Shown in pieces: positions 1-8,044 of a stretch of 39,249 nucleotides of DNA (positions within the stretch are counted from its first letter, which is position 1; every line of letters starts with the position of its first letter). The translations under genes were made by a program, and so were the position numbers. The notes under the pieces are model-generated. The model was not told where the DNA came from, ran no database searches, and saw only the letters and a list, made by a program, of their open reading frames with translations. The stretch is taken from positions 1 through 39,249 of the forward strand of contig CAMODW010000008.1 in NCBI GenBank assembly GCA_946611635.1. The letters run 5' to 3'. The DNA comes from an uncultured Bacillota bacterium (lineage in GTDB: Bacteria; Bacillota_I; Bacilli_A; RF39; UBA660).

Positions 1-54
1 GCTATAGCTTACAATAAAACACTTGATATTAGATATCATTTAGAAAGTCAATAA
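1..54 (+). CDS. C-terminal end of an unidentified upstream gene (partial)
   Basis: The first 54 bases read open in frame 1 and end at a TAA, giving a 17-residue tail (…LDIRYHLESQ). A strong ribosome binding site for the next gene follows about 20 bases later, which is the spacing expected for the end of a gene. The tail is too short to identify a family. It could also be chance open sequence, because the window begins here. Confidence 0.4.
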   Translation, partial: AIAYNKTLDIRYHLESQ

Positions 55-86
55 TATTGGCTTTTTTTTAAAAAGGAGGTTTTTTG

Positions 87-1349
87 TTGGAAAAAGAAAT
101 AAAATCCTTGATGTCAACTATAATAAGTAAAGGATATGAAGTATATATAGTAGGAGGATATGTTAGAGACTATCTCTTAAATATACCAAATGATGATTAT
201 GATCTAACCACTAATATGCCTCTAGAAGATTTAAAAAAATATTATCCTAATCTTCATATAATGAAAGAAAATAATCATCGCATAACATCAATATTACACA
301 TAAATAATCTAAAAATAGAAATATCTTTGTTTAAAGGAATAAATATTCAAGAAGATTTACGTAATAGAGACTTTACCATTAATGCTTTAGCTTTAGATAT
401 TAACAATAATATTATAGACATTAATAACTATAGAGAAGATCTAAATAATAAAAAATTAAAATTAGTAAAAGCAGATGGTAGTGGTATAGATTTTGATCCC
501 CTTAGAATTCTAAGAGCAATAAGATTATCCTTATCTCACAATCTATCTATTGATCAAAATACTAAAGAAACAATTATTTCCAAAAGAAATCTACTAAATA
601 CTATTGCTAAAGAAAGAATATATAATGAAATAATTAAAATACTAAAATATAAAGAATCTACAAAATATATAGATGAATATAAAGAAATATTTTTCATCTT
701 AATACCTGAATTAAAAAAGACATATAAGTTTAACCAACATAATAAATATCATATATATGATGTCTTTTATCATACTCTTAAAGTAATAGATGGAGTAGAG
801 AATAATAAATATTTGAAATTAGCAGCTTTATTTCACGATTTAGGTAAACCCAAAACGTATACAATTGATAAATATGGTGAAGGACACTTCTACGGACATT
901 GGGAAGAAAGCAATAATATTTTTAAAAGATTTTGTAAAAATTATAAAGTAGATAAGAAGACAGAAAAAATAGTATCTTTATTAATTTTAAATCATGACCG
1001 AGATATACCTTCTAAAAGAAGTAGTATGATTAAATACCTTCAGGAGTTTAATCATACTAATTTAAACCTATTATTTAAATTACAAAAAGCTGATATACTA
1101 GCTCAAAACCCTCTATATCATAAAGAATTATTAAAAAAATTAGCTGAAGGTAAAAAAAGATTAGAAAAACTCCAAGATGAAAAACCTGTTTTAAGTATAA
1201 AAGAACTAGCTATAACAGGTAATGATTTAATACAGCTTGGTTATCATGATAAAGAAATAAGAAATATAAAAGAGAAAGTACTATCTTTAATTATTGAAGG
1301 AAAATTAAAAAATGATTATAATGATATTATAAAGTATTTAAAAAAATAG
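87..1349 (+). CDS. cca: CCA-adding tRNA nucleotidyltransferase with HD domain
   Basis: Class II nucleotidyltransferase that adds or repairs the 3' CCA end of tRNAs in the cytoplasm. Visible motifs, in order: GGYVRD near residue 24, a catalytic DYD near 38-40, the RNRDFTINAL motif near 93-102, the DPLRILRAIR motif near 138-147, and a C-terminal HD phosphohydrolase-like domain (FYH near 229, HDLGKP near 251). The length of about 420 residues is normal for HD-containing members. The ORF track starts at the TTG at 84, but AAAGGAGG at 72-79 lies 4 bases from that codon and 7 from a second TTG at 87, so I prefer 87; both starts are TTG. It is followed 18 bases later by a membrane-anchored gene, probably co-transcribed. 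The tRNA in this window encodes its own CCA, so a repair role is likely for at least that tRNA. Confidence 0.93.
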   Translation: MEKEIKSLMSTIISKGYEVYIVGGYVRDYLLNIPNDDYDLTTNMPLEDLKKYYPNLHIMKENNHRITSILHINNLKIEISLFKGINIQEDLRNRDFTINALALDINNNIIDINNYREDLNNKKLKLVKADGSGIDFDPLRILRAIRLSLSHNLSIDQNTKETIISKRNLLNTIAKERIYNEIIKILKYKESTKYIDEYKEIFFILIPELKKTYKFNQHNKYHIYDVFYHTLKVIDGVENNKYLKLAALFHDLGKPKTYTIDKYGEGHFYGHWEESNNIFKRFCKNYKVDKKTEKIVSLLILNHDRDIPSKRSSMIKYLQEFNHTNLNLLFKLQKADILAQNPLYHKELLKKLAEGKKRLEKLQDEKPVLSIKELAITGNDLIQLGYHDKEIRNIKEKVLSLIIEGKLKNDYNDIIKYLKK

Positions 1350-1367
1350 AAGAGAAAGTGAATAAAA

Positions 1368-2246
1368 ATGAACGAGGAAAAAAAGTTTAAAGAGACTAGG
1401 CTAGTAATAGTATTAATAGCTATTATCGTTATATTAGTATTTATAGTAGGAGTTCTATTAGGGGAAAGAATGAATCAAAAATCATTAAAGAATAAAGAAG
1501 AAATAGTGGATAAGAATGAAAAAGCTAAATCTGATAAAGACGATAGAATAGACACTGAAGATAATGAAAATCAAACCGATAAAAATAATAAAAAAAATAA
1601 AACTGAAAAAAAAGTTAATGAAGAAGATCTTGTATTGGAAGCTAGAGGACTTATTCCAACGCATATGTGTGGATATCCTGCCATGCCACTGAATAAAAAA
1701 GACATTACAATTGAACAATTAGCTGATGAAATAAAAGGTCAAATGATTATTAGTAAATATACAAATATGGATATAGATCATCCAGTTCATATAAAAGAAG
1801 AAGAACTTACTAAATATTTTGTTGATTTATCATTCTTAGATTATTTAAAAAAGAATAAAGAAAATCAATTTGAATTGGATCCAAGTATATTATCTTATTC
1901 CAATGGTGAATATATTGTTGAAACATATGCTACTGGTTGCGAAGGAGCATATGAAGGAGATACTATAGAATACATTGATTACAAACTAGAAGGAGATATT
2001 CTAACTTTAGTATATGCTTATTACTATGAAACATATAATTACGAAAATCAATACACTACATATTATAAAGAAAAGGATGGAAAAGTAATATTTGATAAAG
2101 TTACTGTTGATGAAATAAATGGAGAAAATAAACCACTATATAAAGGAAAAGAATTATCATTTGATCAATTTAATAAATATGAATTTTCTTTTGATATATC
2201 AAATAACAACTTACGTTTACAAAAAATGTCATACAAAGAAGTTTAA
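1368..2246 (+). CDS. Membrane-anchored extracytoplasmic protein, unknown function
   Basis: No family recognised. The protein has a short charged N-terminus, one membrane segment (about residues 12-32), and a Lys/Asp/Glu/Asn-rich low-complexity linker (about 40-85). A globular domain of about 200 residues, rich in Tyr, Glu and Ile, should lie outside the membrane. Only two cysteines are seen in that domain (MCGYP and TGCEG), so one disulfide is possible. The ATG has AGAGAAAGTG just upstream as a moderate ribosome binding site. It follows cca by 18 bases and its stop codon lies inside a terminator hairpin, so it closes that transcription unit. The same architecture (anchor, acidic linker, outer domain) recurs in the gene at 7188. 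Confidence 0.8.
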   Translation: MNEEKKFKETRLVIVLIAIIVILVFIVGVLLGERMNQKSLKNKEEIVDKNEKAKSDKDDRIDTEDNENQTDKNNKKNKTEKKVNEEDLVLEARGLIPTHMCGYPAMPLNKKDITIEQLADEIKGQMIISKYTNMDIDHPVHIKEEELTKYFVDLSFLDYLKKNKENQFELDPSILSYSNGEYIVETYATGCEGAYEGDTIEYIDYKLEGDILTLVYAYYYETYNYENQYTTYYKEKDGKVIFDKVTVDEINGENKPLYKGKELSFDQFNKYEFSFDISNNNLRLQKMSYKEV

Positions 2247-2262
2247 TAATAAACTTCTTTTT
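2235..2262 (+). terminator. Rho-independent terminator overlapping the stop codon
   Basis: Perfect 10-bp inverted repeat AAAGAAGTTT / AAACTTCTTT with a 6-base loop, running into a short T stretch. The TAA stop of the preceding gene sits at the junction of the first arm and the loop. Confidence 0.8.
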
Positions 2263-2287
2263 GACTGTAAAAAAATCACATGGTTTA

Positions 2288-2317
2288 TTTACAAACAAAA
2301 TATTTGTATTCTATAAT
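2288..2317 (+). promoter_or_regulatory. Sigma-A type promoter for the 2342 gene pair
   Basis: TTTACA at 2288-2293 and TATAAT at 2312-2317 with an 18-base spacer, 25 bases before the start codon. Confidence 0.6.
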
Positions 2318-2341
2318 TAAGATAATATAGGAGGAAAAAAT

Positions 2342-2890
2342 ATGAAAGATAAAACTATGACAGGTTTAATTACTGATTATGAAAATGCCAAATATCAATC
2401 GCCAGCAGCAAACAAAATGCGTAAAAGAATAACTAAAGTGTTAGTATTAACAGAACTAGAAAAAGAAAAAGCTAAAGGTATCAGAGCAAACCTTAAAGCT
2501 GCTTTAAGTTTTATTAATAGTGGATATCCCAGAATTCCAACTTTTGATGGCCAAAAAGATTTCAAAAAGACAGTAGAAGAATCTAATATACTTGAAAAAA
2601 TAGTTATAATACCAGGATGTATTATTCTGTTACCCATAATAGCTCTAAAAATGGGAATTAATACATTAACTTTAGCTAAATGGTTACTAGAAAAGAAATC
2701 ATTAAAAGAAGAGTTAGAAAGAGAAGGACTATTAGACAATATTATTGCTTATGCTACTGAAGATAAAAATGACAAAAGTAGATTAAGCGAACAAGAGTAT
2801 ATTGATCATTTACTAGATGGAAATAACAATTATAATGAATTAATGGATGACATGAGTGAAGAAGTTCAAAAGAAAGGAAGAGCTGCCTAA
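2342..2890 (+). CDS. Small protein with one membrane segment, unknown function
   Basis: Family not recognised. The 182-residue protein begins with a charged region likely to be helical (many Lys and Glu). It has one hydrophobic stretch near residues 86-104 (IVIIPGCIILLPIIALKMG), flanked by more charged helix, and an acidic C-terminal tail. There is no signal peptide, so both ends may be cytoplasmic with a hairpin or single pass. TATAGGAGGAAAAAAT gives a strong ribosome binding site. Its stop codon overlaps the next start codon (TAATG), so the two genes are translationally coupled and probably function together. Confidence 0.75.
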   Translation: MKDKTMTGLITDYENAKYQSPAANKMRKRITKVLVLTELEKEKAKGIRANLKAALSFINSGYPRIPTFDGQKDFKKTVEESNILEKIVIIPGCIILLPIIALKMGINTLTLAKWLLEKKSLKEELEREGLLDNIIAYATEDKNDKSRLSEQEYIDHLLDGNNNYNELMDDMSEEVQKKGRAA

Positions 2891-3123
2891 TGAACGCTGA
2901 ATTAAGTGAAATAAAATATATAGACGAAAAAAACAACGAATACATAATTGGTGCTCTATCTGATTATAATAATGAAAGATATGGTTTAATGATAAATATT
3001 CACAATCCTATAGATTTCTTTATTGCCAAAATTATAAACAACCAAGATAGTATCGAATTAGAAAAAGTAGAAGATTCTAAAAAAGCTAACGAAATAATGA
3101 ATGATTTAGTTGTAATAGAATAA
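2890..3123 (+). CDS. 77-residue acidic protein, weakly DUF1292-like
   Basis: Small soluble protein with a compact beta-rich pattern (YIDEKNNEYIIGAL…YGLMIN…IELEKVED). This order of strands is reminiscent of the DUF1292 small proteins of Bacillota, but the resemblance is only by eye and the acidic C-terminal signature is not convincing. The ATG overlaps the upstream TAA by one base, and no separate ribosome binding site is obvious, which points to translational coupling with the 2342 gene. A consensus promoter for the aspS leader begins one base after its stop codon. Confidence 0.65.
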   Translation: MNAELSEIKYIDEKNNEYIIGALSDYNNERYGLMINIHNPIDFFIAKIINNQDSIELEKVEDSKKANEIMNDLVVIE

Positions 3124-3152
3124 TTGACATTTATTATTTAAAGATATAAAAT
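3124..3152 (+). promoter_or_regulatory. Consensus promoter of the T-box-aspS transcript
   Basis: Perfect TTGACA at 3124-3129, a 17-base spacer, and TAAAAT at 3147-3152. Predicted transcription start is near 3159, which places the whole T-box in the leader. Confidence 0.75.
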
Positions 3153-3158
3153 ACACTT

Positions 3159-3390
3159 AGAAACGAAGAAAGAGAATAGTAAATATAATAATTATCAAAG
3201 AGAGTTCAAGTATGGTGAAATTGAATATAGTATTATATCGAATGACACTCTAGAGTTGATTAAGGAATAAATACTTAATCCGGTAGAAAACCGTTATAAT
3301 AAAAGAGATTACATATGTAATAAAATGGGTGGTACCGCGGAATAAACTAGTTTTCGTCCCTTGTGGATATAAACTAGTTTTTTAATTTTT
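3159..3390 (+). promoter_or_regulatory. T-box riboswitch (tRNA-Asp sensing) before aspS
   Basis: A T-box leader regulates an aminoacyl-tRNA synthetase by sensing uncharged tRNA. The conserved T-box GGGTGGTACCGCGG is at 3327-3340. A GAC (Asp) triplet at 3244-3246 sits in AATGACACTC, just 5' of the closing arm of Stem I (AGAGT / ACTCT), as expected for the specifier. A further stem (CGGTAGAAAACCG) precedes the T-box. The terminator is a 10-bp perfect repeat AAACTAGTTT at 3344-3353 and 3371-3380 followed by a T-rich tract. The T-box sequence is the predicted antiterminator partner of the first terminator arm and its flank. The Asp specifier agrees with the downstream gene. Confidence 0.93.
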
Positions 3391-3406
3391 TAGAAAGGTG
3401 ATAAAT

Positions 3407-5164
3407 ATGAAAAAAATCTATAATGAAACAGTAGATAAAAAATCTATTGGTAAAACAGTTACTTTAGCTGGATGGGTAGCTAAAAAACGTGACTTAGGAG
3501 GATTATTATTTATTGATTTAAGAGATAAAACTGGTATTATACAATTAGTAATAAATCCTGAGAATAAAAACTATGAACTTGCTAATACTTTAAAAAATGA
3601 ATATGTTATTGAAGTAACTGGTAAAGTAGTAGAAAGAAGTAATAAAAATCCTAATTTAAAAACAGGAGATATTGAGATAGAGGTAGAAAAATTAGAAATA
3701 CTTAATACTTGTGAAGAATTACCATTTCCTATTGTTGATGAAGTAAATACATCAGAAGATAATAGATTAAAATATAGATATTTAGATTTAAGAAGAAATA
3801 AACTAAAAAACAATATATTCTTAAGAAACGAAATACTTCATTTCTTAAGAAATAAAATGTATGATTTAGGATTTACAGAAGTACAAACCCCAATACTTAC
3901 AGCTTCTTCTCCAGAAGGTGCTCGTGACTTTGTAGTGCCATCAAGAGTATATCCAGGTAAGTTCTATGCACTTCCTCAAGCCCCTCAAATATATAAAGAA
4001 TTATTAATGGTATCAGGATTTGAAAAATACTTCCAAATTGCCCCATGTTTTAGAGATGAAGACCCTCGAGCAGATAGAACATTAGAATTCTATCAATTAG
4101 ATTTAGAAATGTCATTTGTTGAAGAAGATGATGTCTTAAATGTTGGTGAAGAAATATTCTATGATACGTTTACTAAATTTAGTAATAAAAAAGTATCTCC
4201 AAGGCCTTTTAGACGAATTCAATATAATGATGCTATAGATTTATATGGATCAGATAAACCAGACTTAAGATTTGGAATGGAAATACAAGATATTACTAAG
4301 ATATTCTCTAATACTGAATTTACAGTATTTAAAAATATTATTAGTGAGGGAGGTATGATAAATGCCATTGTAGCAAAAGATGCTGCTGATAAGTACTCAC
4401 GTAAACAATTAGATGAATTAACAGAATTTGTAAAAAGTAAAAAAGCTTCTGGCTTAGCATATTTAAAAATATCTGATGAAGTAACCGGTTCTATAGCCAA
4501 AGTAGTAACAGAAGATGAAGTAAAAGAACTAACAAAACAATTAAAGTTAGAAAAAAATGACTTAGTGTTAATTGTTTCTGGCCCAAGAAAAATAGTTAAA
4601 CCAGCTTTAGGAGCATTAAGATTGAGAATAGGCGATGACCTAGGTTTGATGGATCCTAATAGACTAGAATTATGTATTATTAATGATTTCCCAATGTTTG
4701 AATGGGATGAACAAAATGAAAAATGGGATTTTTGTCATAATCCATTCAGTTTGCCTCATGGAGGTATTCAAGCTTATGATAATACTACTAACTTAGAAAA
4801 TATCTTAGCTTATCAATTTGATTTTGTATGTAACGGAAATGAAATGGCTTCAGGAGCGATTCGTAACCATGACTTAGATAGTCTTGCTAAAGGCTTCGAA
4901 ATAGTTGGTTATAGTAGAGAAGAAGTAGAACAAAGATTTAAATCGATTTTTACAGCCTTTAAATATGGTTGCCCTCCTCATGGTGGAATGGCTCCGGGAC
5001 TAGATAGAATTATAATGTTAATCCAAGATGAACCAAACTTAAGAGAAGTTCAAGCTTTCCCACCAAGTGCATCAGGACAAGATTTAATGATGGGATCTCC
5101 ATCAGAACTAACAAAACAACAACTAGAAGAATTAAAAATACAATTTAAAAAAGAAAAAAAATAA
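3407..5164 (+). CDS. aspS: Aspartyl-tRNA synthetase
   Basis: Class IIb synthetase that charges tRNA-Asp in the cytoplasm. It has an N-terminal OB-fold (GWVAKKRDLGGLLFIDLRDK), class II motif 2 (FRDEDPRADRTLEFYQLD, near residues 214-231), a bacterial GAD-type insert, and motif 3 (GMAPGLDRIIM). The length of 585 residues is normal. I use the ATG at 3407, preceded by AAAGGTG, and not the GTG at 3398, which lies inside that ribosome binding site. Expression should be controlled by the T-box leader. The motif 2 and motif 3 wording (PRADR…EFYQLD, APGLDR) resembles the alphaproteobacterial-type AspRS as I remember it, more than the common RADRQPEFTQ / AFGLDR form. Whether it also charges tRNA-Asn cannot be told from sequence. 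Confidence 0.96.
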   Translation: MKKIYNETVDKKSIGKTVTLAGWVAKKRDLGGLLFIDLRDKTGIIQLVINPENKNYELANTLKNEYVIEVTGKVVERSNKNPNLKTGDIEIEVEKLEILNTCEELPFPIVDEVNTSEDNRLKYRYLDLRRNKLKNNIFLRNEILHFLRNKMYDLGFTEVQTPILTASSPEGARDFVVPSRVYPGKFYALPQAPQIYKELLMVSGFEKYFQIAPCFRDEDPRADRTLEFYQLDLEMSFVEEDDVLNVGEEIFYDTFTKFSNKKVSPRPFRRIQYNDAIDLYGSDKPDLRFGMEIQDITKIFSNTEFTVFKNIISEGGMINAIVAKDAADKYSRKQLDELTEFVKSKKASGLAYLKISDEVTGSIAKVVTEDEVKELTKQLKLEKNDLVLIVSGPRKIVKPALGALRLRIGDDLGLMDPNRLELCIINDFPMFEWDEQNEKWDFCHNPFSLPHGGIQAYDNTTNLENILAYQFDFVCNGNEMASGAIRNHDLDSLAKGFEIVGYSREEVEQRFKSIFTAFKYGCPPHGGMAPGLDRIIMLIQDEPNLREVQAFPPSASGQDLMMGSPSELTKQQLEELKIQFKKEKK

Positions 5165-5186
5165 AGATAACAGTAGTTATCTTTTT
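5163..5186 (+). terminator. Terminator of aspS
   Basis: AAAGATAAC / GTTATCTTT, a 9-bp stem with a 4-base loop and trailing T residues. It begins one base before the end of the aspS TAA. Confidence 0.85.
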
Positions 5187-5208
5187 CATTTAAATCTTAT
5201 TTATATTG

Positions 5209-5217
5209 TGATATAAT
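5209..5217 (+). promoter_or_regulatory. Extended -10 promoter of the 5245 operon
   Basis: TGATATAAT, a perfect extended -10, 23 bases after the aspS terminator. The -35 position (TTTAAA, 17 bases upstream) is weak, so the TGn element probably carries the activity. Confidence 0.6.
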
Positions 5218-5244
5218 CTAGAAGAATAATAAAGGAGTGTTTAT

Positions 5245-6120
5245 ATGACTAATAAGGAAATAAGTATAAGAAGTATAATATTCTTAATTATTGGTATTTT
5301 ATTAGTTTTATCTTTAGTTATTTGTATAAATATAGTAAATGGAGAAAAAGACCTTGTAGCTACAAATGCTACAGTTATTAAAATAAAAGAAGATAAGGAT
5401 GGAACCGGTAAAAATGATATTACCGCTGTATACGACGTTGGCAACACAACCTATCAATACAATTTTTATTATAAAGATGATGTAAAAATAGATGATGAAA
5501 TAAAAATCTATTATCATGAAAAAGATGTAACATCAGTTCAAGTAAAAAAGACCCCAAAATTAATCTTTATATTCCCTATAATAGGTATAGTATTATGTGT
5601 ATTTGGTTTATTTGAATTATTCTCTAAACAAAAAGACTTTGAAAAAGTAGTTGATGAAAATGATGAAAAAATTAAATTCCTAGATGAAGACGATAAAACC
5701 AAAACCTTTAAAATAATTAATAATCAAGAAAAAAGTAATTATACAAAAACCGAAGAAGAAAAAGCAGAGGTACCTGTAAGAAATATCAAAGAAAAAAAGA
5801 AGTCAATAAGTAGTAAAGAAACACCAGAGATTAAGAATAAAATAATACCAAGTGAATACAAAATTAATAATGATAAAATAATATATAAAGAAATAGGAAA
5901 AGAAAACCAAGAACTATTATTAGATAATATATCCAAAGTAATAAAAACTATAAATACTAATAAAGAATTAATCAAAGTTACAATAAAAGAAAATAATAAT
6001 ATATATATATTTACTAATATGAACGATATCAAAGTAAACAAATTTGCTGAAGACCTTCATAATAAACTTAAAGAAATAAATAAAGATATTCTAGAAGAAA
6101 TAGAATATAAAGAGTGGTAA
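5245..6120 (+). CDS. DUF3592-like two-pass membrane protein with cytoplasmic tail
   Basis: Membrane segments at about residues 10-30 and 105-126 enclose an extracytoplasmic beta-rich domain. Its pattern (ATVIKIKED…ITAVYDVGNTTYQYNFYYKDDVKIDDEIKIYYHEKD) looks like the DUF3592 domain. Function unknown. The C-terminal 160 residues are highly charged (Lys/Glu/Asn), probably cytoplasmic, with a second small folded segment at the end. AAAGGAGTG precedes the ATG. First gene of a four-gene operon ending at 8014; the next start codon follows the stop by two bases. The family assignment is by pattern only. Confidence 0.75.
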   Translation: MTNKEISIRSIIFLIIGILLVLSLVICINIVNGEKDLVATNATVIKIKEDKDGTGKNDITAVYDVGNTTYQYNFYYKDDVKIDDEIKIYYHEKDVTSVQVKKTPKLIFIFPIIGIVLCVFGLFELFSKQKDFEKVVDENDEKIKFLDEDDKTKTFKIINNQEKSNYTKTEEEKAEVPVRNIKEKKKSISSKETPEIKNKIIPSEYKINNDKIIYKEIGKENQELLLDNISKVIKTINTNKELIKVTIKENNNIYIFTNMNDIKVNKFAEDLHNKLKEINKDILEEIEYKEW

Positions 6121-6122
6121 AT

Positions 6123-6578
6123 ATGAAAAAAACAAAAAAACAAAATAAAATATATTTAATAGTAGGTTTTATTTGTGGCTTAATAATTTATCTAATAGGA
6201 TTATTTTTACTCTTTGGAGCAAGCTTAACAAGATTAGAAGGAGTAAAAAAACTATTACCTGACGTAATACTAACTAGAAGTACACTATTAAGTATAAAAG
6301 TTTTTGGAGCAATATTATTTCTAATAGGGTTTGTTATATTTATGATATCTGTTATTTTATTATACAAAGAAGATAAAATAAAAGAGAACATCAAAGAATT
6401 AATAATTGAAGGAAGAGCAGATGTTATTACTATAATTGTTATGACCTATGTTCTAATCTTTATGTTAGTAATATGTTTAATTTTTGATGAAGTAATAGGG
6501 GCTTTACTATTTGGTTTAGCAATCTTAGTACAAAGTGTTTTAAATAATTTCTTATTAAGATATTATCGAAGAAAATAA
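6123..6578 (+). CDS. Small polytopic membrane protein, unknown function
   Basis: A 152-residue protein with a basic start (MKKTKKQNK) and about four hydrophobic segments (near residues 10-32, 58-80, 97-117 and 120-143). No family recognised. The ORF track opens at a GTG at 6114 inside the previous gene. The ATG at 6123 gives a normal basic N-terminus and has AGAGTGG upstream, so I choose it. It sits two bases after the DUF3592-like gene, so the two membrane proteins are coupled and may form a complex (inference). Confidence 0.72.
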   Translation: MKKTKKQNKIYLIVGFICGLIIYLIGLFLLFGASLTRLEGVKKLLPDVILTRSTLLSIKVFGAILFLIGFVIFMISVILLYKEDKIKENIKELIIEGRADVITIIVMTYVLIFMLVICLIFDEVIGALLFGLAILVQSVLNNFLLRYYRRK

Positions 6579-6597
6579 TTAGAAGGGAGTAATTAGT

Positions 6598-7170
6598 ATG
6601 AATATAGCAGTTGATATTGACGATACTATAACTAATACATATGAATATATGTTACCATTAATAGCTATAAACTATAATTTAGATTTAAAAAAGTTATGGT
6701 CTAATAAACCATCATACAAAGAGTTAAGTAAAACATTACCTAACTATGATGATTTTATAAAAAACAATTACCATGTTCTTGCTAATATAGTCTCTGTAAA
6801 AGAAGATGCTATCGAAGTATTAAAAAAACTACGTAGTGAAGGCCATAAAATATTTATTATTACAGCACGTAATACAGAAGAATATGGTAACCCTTATAAA
6901 ATAACCTATGATTTTTTAATAAGTAAAGGTGTACCCTTTGATAAACTTATTACCAATGTAGCTAACAAAGGTTTACAATGTGCTAACGAAGGAATAGATG
7001 TTTTTCTAGATGATAATACTAAAAACTGTAAATCAGCAATGAAATATAATATAAGAACGTATCAATTTAATTCTAATTTTACTTCTTTAGAAGATAAAAT
7101 ACCTAGAGTAAAAAGTTGGCAAGAATTCTATAATATAATTTCAAGCATATCAAAAGAAAAAAATAATTAA
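6598..7170 (+). CDS. HAD-superfamily 5'-nucleotidase (NT5C / YqfW-like)
   Basis: Haloacid dehalogenase-fold phosphatase. The nucleophile/acid motif I is DIDDT at residues 6-10, motif II is ITAR near 90, and the acidic motif is FLDDNTKNC near 138. The cap region and length (190) fit the 5'(3')-deoxyribonucleotidase-like family, which removes phosphate from nucleoside monophosphates; the true substrate is unknown. AGAAGGGAG precedes the ATG. Third gene of the 5245 operon; its neighbours are membrane proteins without an obvious metabolic link. Confidence 0.83.
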   Translation: MNIAVDIDDTITNTYEYMLPLIAINYNLDLKKLWSNKPSYKELSKTLPNYDDFIKNNYHVLANIVSVKEDAIEVLKKLRSEGHKIFIITARNTEEYGNPYKITYDFLISKGVPFDKLITNVANKGLQCANEGIDVFLDDNTKNCKSAMKYNIRTYQFNSNFTSLEDKIPRVKSWQEFYNIISSISKEKNN

Positions 7171-7187
7171 GAAAGAGGGAATATTAC

Positions 7188-7991
7188 ATGGACAGCAAAG
7201 ATAATAGCAAAGTTTTTCAAATAATAATAGCAGTTTTATTAGTGCTAGCAGGTGTATGCATTGGATACATAGTAGGAATAAAATCTATGGAAAAAAGCAA
7301 TAACAATCAGGTTGATAAAAAGATAAATGATAACTATCAAAAAGAAAATGAAAATCAATCTGAGGAAACTGAAGAACAAAATAGCACAGAAAAACAAAAT
7401 GAAAATCAATCTGAGGAAACTGAAGAACAAAATAGCACAGGAAAACAAAATTCCGAAGTTAACTCACTCGAATCTAAGGGAACAAAGGAAAGTGTTGAAA
7501 TATCTTTAAATGGTAAGAATAATACACTGACATTATTGGATGGAACAACAACTAATGAAAGGAGCTATTTGACATTTGGGAATACCAATTTAATGATATT
7601 AAAAAGGTATGGAACGGGGCCAGCATATGAAGCCGGAATATTTCCAATGCCTATAATAAAATACAAAGTAGTAATTGGTAAAGACAATAAAGAATATCTA
7701 ATAGTATATTATGACTTTATATTTGAACATGCTCTTTTAGTGATTAATGATTCTACAAAAATAATAGGGAAGTATTTTAATGAAAATGGATGTGGCTTTG
7801 CTACACTCGAAGATATTGAAAAGACAATGACTATAATTGAAAATGATGATATATATTATTATAAACCAATCGAAACTAGCGATGGTAATTCTAGCAAATT
7901 AGAACTAACAAAGCTAGAAATAGAGAATGATACTATTAAGGAAGTTAAAACGAATACAGTAGTAACAGGAAAAATGGCTCAATGTACATAA
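7188..7991 (+). CDS. Membrane-anchored extracytoplasmic protein with tandem acidic repeat
   Basis: One N-terminal membrane segment (about residues 10-30, ending VGIKSMEKS) is followed by a Gln/Asn/Glu-rich spacer. The spacer contains a 17-residue unit (ENQSEETEEQNST core) present twice in tandem, and a folded outer domain of about 165 residues follows. Family unknown. The layout matches the gene at 1368 (anchor, acidic low-complexity stalk, outer domain), although the outer domains show no obvious similarity. Last gene of the operon; its TAA touches the terminator. GAAAGAGGGAATATTAC gives a good ribosome binding site. The +1-frame ORF at 7327-7509 is only a shadow of the repeat. Confidence 0.78.
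   Translation: MDSKDNSKVFQIIIAVLLVLAGVCIGYIVGIKSMEKSNNNQVDKKINDNYQKENENQSEETEEQNSTEKQNENQSEETEEQNSTGKQNSEVNSLESKGTKESVEISLNGKNNTLTLLDGTTTNERSYLTFGNTNLMILKRYGTGPAYEAGIFPMPIIKYKVVIGKDNKEYLIVYYDFIFEHALLVINDSTKIIGKYFNENGCGFATLEDIEKTMTIIENDDIYYYKPIETSDGNSSKLELTKLEIENDTIKEVKTNTVVTGKMAQCT
7347..7448 (+). repeat. 51-bp in-frame tandem duplication
   Basis: Two adjacent 51-base copies (7347-7397 and 7398-7448) differing at one base (GAA to GGA, Glu to Gly). The near-identity at DNA level points to a recent duplication that lengthened the stalk. Confidence 0.9.
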
Positions 7992-8014
7992 AGATAGTTC
8001 ATACTATCTTTTTT
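7990..8014 (+). terminator. Terminator of the 5245-7991 operon
   Basis: AAAGATAGT / ACTATCTTT with a TCAT loop and a run of T, beginning in the stop codon region of the anchored protein gene. Confidence 0.85.
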
Positions 8015-8016
8015 AA

Positions 8017-8025
8017 TGCTATAAT
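8017..8025 (+). promoter_or_regulatory. Extended -10 promoter of the DUF2779 gene
   Basis: TGCTATAAT three bases after the T-tract of the preceding terminator. Any -35 element would have to lie inside the terminator hairpin. Confidence 0.6.
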
Positions 8026-8044
8026 CAAATAAAGGAATGATATT

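Noticed and set aside
7327-7509. 60-residue basic ORF on the plus strand
   Set aside because: It is the +1 frame of the acidic repeat in the 7188 gene, with no separate ribosome binding site.
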